Source: Panicum virgatum
Taxonomy: Eukaryota > Streptophyta > Magnoliopsida > Poales > Poaceae
Length of the DNA stretch: 64,000 bases
Direction: 5' to 3'
Assembly: GCF_016808335.1 (NCBI RefSeq)
Contig: NC_053150.1
Span: 25,316,538-25,380,537, forward strand
Positions within the stretch are counted from its first letter, which is position 1, and each line of letters starts with the position of its first letter. Below are positions 48,224-56,958 of this stretch, one piece after another. Below the pieces are notes generated by a model. The model did not search any database, was not told the DNA's origin, and worked only from the letters and a program-made list of their open reading frames with translations. The translations under genes were made by a program, and so were the position numbers.

Positions 48224-48834
48224 AAAGAAAGAAGTCCACTCTGCATCCCTAAAAAGTTGCAAACTATGGAGTTCAAATAAGACCAAATTCCATCCGAATG
48301 GGATGCCACCTATTTCATCCTCTCCAGATATTCCATCCTTCATAAGACCGGAATTTGGCTAAGTACCGACCCCGTCGTGGATCACTCTTCGGCTCGGTAA
48401 TACAGGTAACCAAGATATGCACACATCTTCCTACCCATAAACTCCATATATCAGCCTTAGAAGTAGGAAGAAGGTGGTCAGAAACTCCGACCATGAGTGA
48501 GAATCACACACCTTAAGAGACTCGATAGTACCACTGGGTAACATGAACCTCTTTTGAAAAATCTTACAAAACTCCGAGCCAGGAACTTGAACAGGCGACA
48601 GGCTGATGAATGTTGTTCAGTCCAACAACCGCTCAAGACCGAGGGATGAAAAAATGAATACGTCCCATCCTCCAGAACCTTAGGTATGAGCCAACTTATT
48701 CACAATACAGACGGGAAGATTAATATGCTGTGCACAAGGTACCTGCAGGGGGTGAACATTGACGCAACTCCTGATCCACCGAGCCTCAGTTTAAGCTTTC
48801 CTCGAGGACGAGCAAAAGTTTAAGCTTGGGGGGG
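47417..48834 (+). other. 3' untranslated region of E4 with polypurine tract
   Basis: No gene is visible. A (TA)n microsatellite lies at 48187-48217. The stretch ends with GCTTGGGGGGG (48824-48834), the polypurine tract directly before the 3' LTR. Confidence 0.7.
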
Positions 48835-50466
48835 TGTTGACGGCAATAATTTCACATTCTAGCCGTCAATTTCTCGGGAATAAAATGAGCTTTACACTAT
48901 GTTTCCTTCATATTTTGTTTATTTCTAACGAGTTCCACAAGTTCCACAAGCAAGTGTACCAAAATTGAGCAGAATTGGGCAAAAACCCAGTCCGACCGGC
49001 CTGGCACCTCTTAAGACAAGGCCCCGTCTTCGATCCAGGGGCAATGTGACACACCCACAATGCCTCTGAGTCATGGATTGGATATCGGTTTGATCAAGTG
49101 GATCGAAAGGCTTGCACAAGGATCAAAGGACCCACAGCTCAGTGCAAATTCGTGTCTGAGTCATCGATCCACCACCCAGGGAAAATCATAAGCGTGCAAG
49201 AGAAATGTCGGCGCAACGGAGGGCCAAGTTGGGCCAGAGGGAGGCCGTCCGACTTAGCACTGCGAGCGTCGAAGTCACGCAACGAATACCGACCCCAGGA
49301 GATGATCAGGGACGTCCACGCAAAGGCGGTGGCCAGATGGCCACATCCCCAGGCCGGTCGGCCCCACTTTGCAGCCTCTCAAGCCTCGGCTTTGCGTGGA
49401 AGACAAGCACACCGACCTTACCTGCTTACAACTGACACTACGGGTTTTAATGGCCAAGTATCGACCCTGGAAGTCTATAAATAGAGACCCCATCCATCAC
49501 TTGTAACACGCACCATTGGAGCTCTTCTCTCTTTACTTTACTTTTTAGAGTAGGCTAGTAGCTTGGGAGCTAGAGTCGAGTCGAGCTTGCTCAGATTCCG
49601 GAGTCGTCGGAAGTCTGGTATAGCTCTTGTATCTTTCTTTTGACATTATCAATATAAGTTATCTTCATTACTTTTTTGAGTCAGCTTTACTTTCCGCTGT
49701 CTTTTATCTTCCCGAGTCTGAGTGTTTAGCTCGAGCACAAAAGTTTACCTTTAGCTCAGGCTAAGTTATCTCTCTAGTAGTCGGGATCTTATCTTACGGG
49801 TTTTCTTGCCTGGACTAGAGTATCTCAAGCCAGTGCACTAGGTTGAGGGGGATTTCTCTTGAAAGCCTCGAGAGAAATCCTAACACCAAAAGCAAATGTG
49901 GTGTCTGACCTTAGTGTTAGCTAGAAAGTGTGTTCCACCCCACGGAACCGTTGTGGTAGGCAGTAGGTGGTGACAGCCCTATCCGTCCCTTGTAGTCCAC
50001 TGCGTTCGGGTGTTTTCATAGCAGTAGTGCAGGTTGCCGTTGGACTCCCCTCTCACCCCTTTCTGAAGTCCTTCCTCTTCCAGCTGCCGAAGTAAGCTCT
50101 GCTTTCCCGGAGACTAATTAGGTGTTTAGTCTGATATAGTGAGGCTAGTTCGATAGTTCAGAAGTGTATCAGGTGTCTTATCTCGCTCATTGTACTCCCA
50201 GCTTCTACCTCTCTAAGGAGTTGAACCTCTGTGTGTCACCCGGTCATTATCTTGCCATTTATCTTACCTATATATCTGGCTTACCCACGTCTAGTCAGTC
50301 GGTTGATTAAGCTAGTATGGTTATCATTTGATTTATGATACTATTTACTATAGTGCTTCCCTGAGGAAAAATACGATACCCTGGAATACTCCAAAGTGAA
50401 GTGCTACAGTGGTGATTCTGTGCACTTGCGGAATATCTATTCTTTTGGGCACAAGAAACGCCAACA
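48835..50466 (+). repeat. 3' LTR of E4
   Basis: Starts TGTTGACGG after the polypurine tract and ends CGCCAACA. It matches 15146-16851 over its length with small indels. TATAAATA lies at 49476. The sequence after it returns to minus-strand copia gag. Confidence 0.88.
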
Positions 50467-50603
50467 TGACCATCATTCACAATTCTTCAAATTTTCCTAC
50501 TCATAGCCTTGAGATGAGCCGACATCCTAGTTTTCCAATAATCATAATTGTTTCCATCAAAGAATGGTGGCTTCCCAACATGAATCCCATTTTCACTAGT
50601 CAT
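50467..50603 (-). pseudogene. gag: E5 copia gag, N-terminal start
   Basis: Minus-strand start of the gag gene, ATG at 50603-50601, with the PPFFDG and YDYWKTRM motifs of copia gag N-termini. A TGA at 50489-50487 replaces a conserved Trp codon (TGG to TGA). At 50467 the gene is interrupted by E4, and the reading resumes at 15140. Confidence 0.75.
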
Positions 50604-50647
50604 TGTTCTACTCCGAGATGGTTAAATCCTTGATTAAGGAGTACTTA

Positions 50648-50659
50648 GCTCTGATGACA
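50648..50659 (-). other. E5 primer-binding site
   Basis: TGTCATCAGAGC on the minus strand, next to the LTR end; close to the initiator-Met type TGGTATCAGAGC. Confidence 0.7.
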
Positions 50660-50661
50660 CT

Positions 50662-52284
50662 TGTAGGATCAGAAACACCGACTAGAGGACGGGTGAATAG
50701 GCGGTTTAAAACTAAAAACACAAACACTAGAGAAATTTAATTAGTAACACAAGAGATCCCTATGTCATGCTACTACTAACTCTAACTTGGGTTTGCAACC
50801 TAGGATGGCAAGATACAATTCAAGCTCTAGAAAAGGAATTAACTGAGCTTGACACAAGAAATTTTTCCCATGGTGTCGATGACTTGCCAGTCACCCCTAA
50901 TCCACGTTGAGGTGGATTCAAAGAATCAACCGCTCCTCTATCAAGAAACCTCTTGATCTTGAGCCGGCTTGAATCAAAGAACCGCTCCAAAGCTCGATTC
51001 CACTAGAGTTGCTCTTCACCACTCTAGTGAGGTGAGCACAAACCTCTCACAACTAATTTCAGGGCTCCTCAACAATCTCCTTGGAGGTGCTCCATGAAAT
51101 CCACTTCTCCAAGCCATCTAGGGAGCGGCAACTCCCAAGAATAACAAGTCGATGACACTTGCTTGAAGTTTCCCGAGTGCCACAAAGCTCAAACTCTTGA
51201 TGCAATGCACTAGGAGGCTCTCACACTCTCAAGAATGCAATCTCTAAGCAAGAATGTGTGAGAGAGGGGAAGACCAACTCGAATATGTCATGTATGCTGT
51301 CCAAATGGCCAAGCGGGCCCTCACATGGCCGGCCAAAGGGTATATATAGAGATCCACTCAAAAACTAGCCGTTACACTCTTTTCTGCATAATCGCGGACC
51401 GTCCGCGGTTCAAAAACCGAACCGTCCGCCGTTGTAAACCAGTGAGTCAGAGTGCAATGATTGTGTGTCAGAACTAGCCGTTACAGCCCTGGCGGACCGT
51501 CCGCGCCCTAGGGGCGGACCGTCCGCAGTTAAGTGTTCCAAACCACCAGAGACGAAATTGTCTCTGGTCATTTTCTCAAAAAGACTGGTGGACCGTCCGC
51601 ACCCCAAGGGCAGACCGTCCGCCATTCAACCATCGAATCCCACATGAGAGGCAACCTCTGTGGACAAATTTCATCAGAGACCGGCGGACCGTACGCCGTT
51701 CAACTCCCTCTTTTACCAGAGACAAAACTTGTCCCTGGACGATTTCGGCAACATACCAGCGGACCGTCCGCACCCCAGGGGTGGACCGTCTGCCGCTCCA
51801 ACTTTTAGCCCAACCAGAGAAACACAATCTCTAGACGAATTCACAAGTGTATGGTGGACCGTCTGCCCAACTGGGTCGGACCGTCCGCCCTTAGGCAGTT
51901 AGCACAAGTTTTTCAAACCTTGTTTTCAAACCCTCTGCCGAAGTTAGTCCTCATGCATGTATCTAGACATTTTGAGCAAAATGGTAGCAGAGACCCATCA
52001 AGCACGAGTGCAAAGACCCCTCTTGATAGTACGGCTATCTATCTAACAAACCCGGTCATATTTCATCCATTAACCACCTAATGACCGGTAAAATGCAAAA
52101 GCCCTATATAATACCTTTGCCTTGAGCCCGAGCTTTGCACATCAACTCCAAATGTTCCATGATCATCCTTTGAACCTCAGTCATCCATGGACTATCCTAT
52201 GCACATCATCTCAAATGCAATTTGTTAGTCCATAACCGTTGTCATTAATTACCAAAACCCGAATTAGGGGCCTAGATGCTTTCA
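50662..52284 (-). repeat. 5' LTR of copia element E5
   Basis: On the plus strand TGTAGGATCAG...GATGCTTTCA, so on the minus strand TGAAAGC...CCTACA. A TATA motif on the minus strand lies at about 51341-51350. Upstream of it, in U3, is the palindrome array 51390-51890. The flank beyond (52285) is not copia. Confidence 0.85.
51390..51890 (-). promoter_or_regulatory. Array of paired GGACCGTCC palindromes in U3
   Basis: Eleven copies or near copies of GCGGACCGTCCGC. Several come in pairs about 22 bp apart (51491/51513, 51587/51608, 51758/51780, 51852/51875), with pairs spaced about 95 bp. Between pairs there is a second palindrome, CCAGAGAC-(6)-GTCTCTGG, best at 51547-51568. The array ends about 40 bp before the TATA motif. 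Confidence 0.75.
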
Positions 52285-53199
52285 ACATGCCTCTACTAAG
52301 AATTGTTTACTTCCTAATGGAAGTGCATTTCTTGTCCTTAGGTCCCAAGAGGAGGCCATGGGAAGTTTGTCCAAGTGATACAGAGCAAGTTGCAGTCCCT
52401 GTGATGGCACCAGATTTTGCAACAGAAATTCAAGGCAAGAACTGTACCAATCCTGAAGGTTTCACCATGAGTATACTATACCGTTAGAAGTGTCTTGAAG
52501 TCTAATTTCATATGCAACAAACTGCACATCCATTGAAGCTGTTTGCAAAGAGTTATGCCTATTTTGGTGAAGACTGTTTCAGAACCACATAGTTCGGACA
52601 GGTCCGATCTGACTTCCAACTTCACAGTGAATTCTATATCATTCTATTAGGTTCCACCCCATGTATTATACATGAATGGAAATCTTATAAAGTCTACTTT
52701 TTTTATGCAACAAACGGCACATTGATTGAAGCTGTGTGGAGAGAGTTATGCCCATTTTTGTGAAGACTGTTCTGGAACAATATAGTTCGGACTGGTTCAA
52801 TCTGAGCACCCCCGAGAAGTGTTCCAGCTCATGTATTTTCGGAATGAGCTTGTTTGTAAGGCCTCCAGCCCAGCTCGGAAGGATGTTCCTAGTATAAATA
52901 TCACTTGTGCACCTGGTGGAAACCCTAACCACGAATTGAACTCAGAAAATAGGGTTGTACCATAGCTGCCCCCTTATGGATTGGGAGTTTTCTCTACCAC
53001 TTGTTCTTGTGTTTCCTTGTGATTTGCAAGAGCATTGCCTCTACCTTGCGTGGTTCAAATCGTGTGGTTGGGCGAAATCATTTGTCACAGGTGGCTGTTC
53101 GAGTAGCTGTTGGTGCCATCAGTTCGTCAGTTTACACGGGTCAAGTTATCCCCAGATCTACAACGAGAAGATCGGGCAACCCCCCGCATTAGCTACCCA
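52285..53199. other. Unassigned LTR-like remnant with a direct repeat
   Basis: Two related segments of about 115 bp (52497-52610 and 52690-52806), both with TATGCAACAAAC and GAGTTATGCC, lie about 194 bp apart. TATAAATA occurs at 52893-52900. This resembles a gypsy LTR promoter region, but no borders or PBS could be fixed. A short ORF at 52320-52487 is not recognised. Confidence 0.4.
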
Positions 53200-54399
53200 A
53201 AGAGGTGACGCAGTGGCAGCCCTCCATGCTCGGTGAAGGGCCACGCTTGACGAGGATGGACGTCACAGGAGCCGGGTGGATCATGCATGTCAGCTGATCA
53301 AACCGAGTAGCGTGAGGTGAGACAACGGTGGGCGAAGTTGGTGAAGGCGTCCCGATCGGTGGAGGTGACGACGAGCCGGCGAAGATCGACGTGCAGACAA
53401 GGTGGCGCTGTATGCGGCATTGCAATAGAGCGCCCCCTATGGTGCCGGCCATCTCGCCATGCCACAGGGTCGGAGAGGAAGAAGAGGTTGGTGAAGTCGA
53501 CACCGACATCGAAGTAGAGGCGCGAGGTCGAGGTCGGTGGGCGACGCAATCTCGATCAGTGATCGAGCAAAAGAAAATACAAACAGGAACATCTCGTGTA
53601 GTACCCGGGTGCATGTACGTAGCACAACCCGTCATCCTCGTATCTCTTGCTACCTATCACGGCCAAGGGACAGAGAGAGAGAGATAGAGAGAGAGAGAGA
53701 AGAGTCGAGGGGGGCCAGCGAACAGCGATGAAGATGGGCGACGCGGTTCCTGTCGGCGACGGGAGTGAGGATGAGAGGCGTGGGTCCCTCCCAGCAGCGG
53801 CGGAGTAGTCCATCAAGGATGGCGGCGAGCCCCACTAGTCGGCGCAAGTCAGCTGGCGGCAGCATAGGAGTTTGAGGACCCGCATCCGTCGAGGAGGAGG
53901 AGCCGCCGGAGCAGGCGACCTGGCCATCGATGGAGGTCCCTGTGCCGAAGGGAACAGGCGACGGGTGAAGGAGGGACGGGGTGGAGCGAAGGCGCCGCAC
54001 GAAATCCGCCGGCGACAAGTGGATGCGCCGCGCAGAGGCTCATGCTGCCACCACGGCAACACAAGGGAGAGCGTGAGCATCATGGGAGACCACGGCTGCC
54101 ACCACAGCAGTGCTGGACAGGGTCGTCGACAATATCTTCCATGGTAGATGGAGAGGTACGCCATGATCTGTTGCTGCTTGACAGTCTAAAGCAATGGACT
54201 GAGCAGATCGATCTGTCGCGGGAATCGAAGAGGGTGCTGCCCCCGGTGGAGATCGACATGGGTGATCTCCCCGGGGGCGCGCTAGGAGGCCGTCGAGGGG
54301 AACACCCTTGATGGGAACCATGGGGCATGACCAGCGGCGGGCAGGGTGCATGTCGAGGGGCAGCGGAAGATTAGGGTTTGTGGCCTAGGATCTAAACCT
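53200..54399 (-). other. GC-rich sequence, probably leader of a minus-strand element
   Basis: No recognisable protein on either strand. A (GA)n microsatellite lies at 53671-53704. It is next to a minus-strand PBS (54400-54416), so the right part may be the internal start of that element. Confidence 0.35.
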
Positions 54400-54416
54400 A
54401 AACTCGTGATACCACG
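54400..54416 (-). other. PBS-like motif next to the short LTR
   Basis: The minus strand reads GTGGTATCACGAGTTTAGG next to the LTR, a Met-type PBS (TGGTATCA core). Confidence 0.6.
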
Positions 54417-54572
54417 TGGGAGGAATAGAATTGGTGTATAATGGATGGATGTATTGCATTGAGACATCGGCCTATATATATAAGAGTACATGACTTGGGG
54501 GGTAAGCCATCCCCCGGGATACATATGGCAGGATATGATATGAATATCTAAACTACCAATACTCTAATAGCA
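54417..54572 (-). repeat. Short LTR (156 bp) of a minus-strand retroelement
   Basis: On the minus strand TGCTATTAGAGTATTGG...ATTCCTCCCA with a TATATATA promoter core in the middle and a PBS right after it. Its partner LTR is not found in the window. Confidence 0.65.
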
Positions 54573-54579
54573 GCCTCTC

Positions 54580-55559
54580 CATGTCCCTGATTATGCATGG
54601 CAAATGGTCAGTTTAGATTTTGAGGAAGGTCTACCAAAGTCAATCTTTCTGAAGTAATTTATGGGCAACATCCCAGACAGCTGGGCATTGATATTGTGGA
54701 ATCATGTGCAATATCTGATCTGCAAGTGTGGTTACAAGAAAGGAAGATGATGGTTCAACTGCTTCGACAACAATTTCTGCGAGTCCAGCAAAGACAAAAG
54801 CACCAAGCAGACAAAAACAAGTCTGAACGTTATTTTTACATTAGTGATTCAGTTTATCTCAAATTACAACTATATGTTCAGACAAGTATAGCTTCCAGAG
54901 CAAACTTTTTTTTTTCACTTGGGGAGGTAACAGAGGGCCTCCCCGGTGCCAACGCGGGGGATCAAACCCCGGTCGCCGGCCTGGGGGTTGGCTCCAGGAG
55001 CCACTCGGGCTCACCAGCCCCACTAGCTTCCAGAGCAAATTACAAACTGTCATTTCGCTACTTTGGACCATATAAAATTGTGGACAAGATTGCACAGGTA
55101 GCTTATAAGTTGGAGTTACCAGATGACTCACAGGTTCATCCCGTCTTCTATGTATCTCAATTGAAGAAGGCTGTTTCTCCCACTCTATCTGTCAATCATA
55201 ATCTACCAGATTCAGCTCAAGAACAGCTCCGCATTCCTGTCAAAGTCTTGCAGCACCGACTATGCAATGTAGGTAATACTCTCGCTTCTCAGCTTTTGAT
55301 CCAGTGGTCATGTTGGCCAGCTTCTATGGCAACCTGGGAGAATGAAGTGGAGATCAAGAACATGTTTTCATTGGCACCAGCTTGGGGTCAAGCCGGTTCT
55401 CAAGGAGGGGAGGATGTTACTGCCCCTGAAGATGCTGATGGCGTGAAGCAACCTGAAGCTCAAGTCCCTGGGCCATCATCATCGACCCGGCCCACAAGAG
55501 CGCTGAAGCCCAACAAGAAATACTTCAGCCCGACTTGGTGGCAGCGTGAGAAGCATTGA
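54580..55559 (+). pseudogene. Chromovirus integrase C-terminal fragment
   Basis: Remnant of another Ty3/gypsy element. From about 54690 the frame is open to TGA 55557. It has the end of the integrase core, the linker with the basic coiled stretch (RQQFLRVQQRQKHQADK), then the SH3-like GPF/Y segment (FGPYKIVDKI, about 55060) and HPVFYVSQLK, then a weak chromodomain-like end. A SINE interrupts the linker at 54905-55024 but keeps the frame open, since insert plus duplication is 135 bp. The upstream part (54580-54690) is degraded. No LTR is attached. Confidence 0.75.
54905..55024 (-). mobile_element. tRNA-derived SINE with 15-bp target duplication
   Basis: 120-bp insert flanked by perfect AGCTTCCAGAGCAAA at 54890-54904 and 55025-55039. 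On the minus strand there is an A-box-like GAGCCCGAGTGG, a B-box-like GGTTTGATCCCC, and an A-run at the 3' end. This is the pattern of a Pol III SINE. Confidence 0.88.
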
Positions 55560-55602
55560 GGGAGGCGTATATGATTTGCTTAGTGAAGACGTGAGGGACT
55601 TA

Positions 55603-55755
55603 GACTGTCCACAATGGCCCGAGTAAAACTCAGGAGTAAAACAGGCCTTTTGCTCGCGCGCTCGGACTGTCCACGGGATGCTCTTTGCGCTGTGCGAACC
55701 AGACCGAGCATTTTGACGTTTGCTCCTCCAGTTACTCGGGTCGTTGTGGACAGTC
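55603..55755. mobile_element. MITE (PIF/Harbinger-like) with TTA duplication
   Basis: 153 bp with terminal inverted repeats of about 24 bp (GACTGTCCACAATGGCCCGA and the complement at the right end, two mismatches), flanked by TTA at 55600-55602 and 55756-55758. No coding sequence. A three-base TTA/TAA duplication is typical of Tourist/Harbinger MITEs. Confidence 0.85.
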
Positions 55756-55890
55756 TTAGCGAGGAGGCGAAGAAGCTGCGTCCGGTGACCGGCGGCGAGC
55801 TCTCTACTCATTTGTAGCAGACCTCTTCTATTTTCTTGTTATAATCGAGACCTCGTGAGATACTCCACCTAAGCACTTATTAGTTTCGTG

Positions 55891-56124
55891 AAACTGGAGG
55901 CACATGACGTCGCCGTAGGCGCGCGCGATCCGCACGAGGGCCTGGTGGAGGTTGGCGCCGCGCAGGTCGAGCGCGTTGCCGATAATCGGGAGCGGCCTGG
56001 GGCCCGGAGGCAGCCGTCGTCTGTGGCCCGAGCGGCGGCGTCCGAGGCCGGTCAGGTAGTAGAGGAGCGAGACCACGGCGAGCGTAGCCCTTAGCAGCAA
56101 CCAGACCCCGCGCTCCGGATACAT
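55891..56124 (-). pseudogene. Cytochrome P450 N-terminal fragment
   Basis: Minus strand, ATG at 56124-56122. About 78 codons: an N-terminal membrane anchor (LLLRATLAVVSLLYYL), basic stop-transfer residues, then the proline-rich hinge RRLPPGPRPLPIIGN and the start of the first helix. This is characteristic of plant ER-bound A-type P450s; the hinge style suggests a CYP76-like group, which is a guess. Similarity stops abruptly after the DVMCLQ segment, and no heme-binding motif is nearby, so this is a gene fragment. Confidence 0.75.
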
Positions 56125-56958
56125 TTGGACTGTGGTGTTGGTGTGATGGTGTCTACCGAGAACTGAGAGCTTGTATCGAACGCTACAGTAAGTATTCCAG
56201 CTTTGAAACAGTAGCCAAGTGCTTTAAAATGAGCCGTTATTTCGACGGGCGGCTAACGTCAATCCATGTGGCTGACCGACCGATGGAGGATCAGCGCGCC
56301 AGCACGGCCACTAGCGATGAAGCAAGCAAAGCAGGGATCTCTTCATTGCAAAGTATATTGTTTTTTTTAATATCATTGTTCTCTATATGCAAAAATGATT
56401 TGCAACTTTATGAAAGCGTATAAGTGCAAACAAATTCCATGGGAGCAACGCGTCCCACCTTGCAATTTCTTGGTCTCTACATGCTTTAGAGTTTAGATAG
56501 ATGGCACAGTCCATGCAGCTGCACTTTGAATAACTCATCGCCTAACGTTTTAGCATCCATTCAATGACCAAGAGTAACACGGACATGGTATGGTGCAGCT
56601 TGATTCAGTAGATTGGCCAGTTTTATTTACATAAGTAAAAATCATTAGGAAGGCGCAAATAATCCTCAACAAGAAACTTCTAAACAATTATAGATAAAAC
56701 AGAATAAGATGGTAGCCAGTGCATTCGCATGGGTAAATGCCAGTTAATAACTAGAGAAGGCATCAGCTCCATCCCATAGATATTACAATACCTAATAGTT
56801 ATGCGGTGCTCACTGTTACACATTTGATAGCACGGTGATGCTAAACATGCATCAGGTGTTGTACTCAGCCAAGAGTTGGGGATCTCCCCGGTCAGGAACT
56901 TGGCATAGCAGGACAGGCAAGCTCATTTCACAGGTCAGTCCGTGAGGATCTTGTTGTT
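56125..56958. other. Intergenic sequence without a recognised feature
   Basis: AT-rich, no ORF or repeat that I can identify. It includes the 3' flank of the WD40 gene, which ends at 56959. Confidence 0.5.

Larger units (their letters stand above)
15146..50466 (+). mobile_element. E4: Athila-type Ty3/gypsy element without RT/integrase
   Basis: Two related LTRs (15146-16851 and 48835-50466), a tRNA-Asp-type PBS, gag with an Asn/Gln-rich linker, a DLGA protease and an env-position ORF resembling Athila ORF-1 define the clade. No RT, RNase H or integrase lies between protease and env-like ORF, so it depends on other elements. It was inserted into copia gag of E5; TAACA at 15141-15145 and TGACC at 50467-50471 are the likely, now diverged, target duplication. 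E2 is inserted at 19184. Confidence 0.82.
13563..52284 (-). mobile_element. E5: Ty1/copia element, outermost layer of the nest
   Basis: Reading on the minus strand: 5' LTR (52284 to 50662), PBS (50659 to 50648), gag start (50603), then insertion of E4, then the rest of gag (15140 to 13563), then insertion of E6. Pol and the 3' LTR must be left of the window. The gag reading is continuous if E4 and one copy of its target duplication are left out, which confirms the nesting. The LTR form (TGAAAGC...CTACA on the minus strand) is familiar from grass copia elements. Confidence 0.85.

Noticed and set aside
53671..53704. (GA)n tract as a GAGA-type regulatory site
   Set aside because: No gene start nearby; a plain microsatellite is enough.
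54040..54351. Minus-strand ORFs next to the short LTR
   Set aside because: They could be the start of an internal gene, but none shows a gag motif and three frames are open at once in GC-rich sequence.
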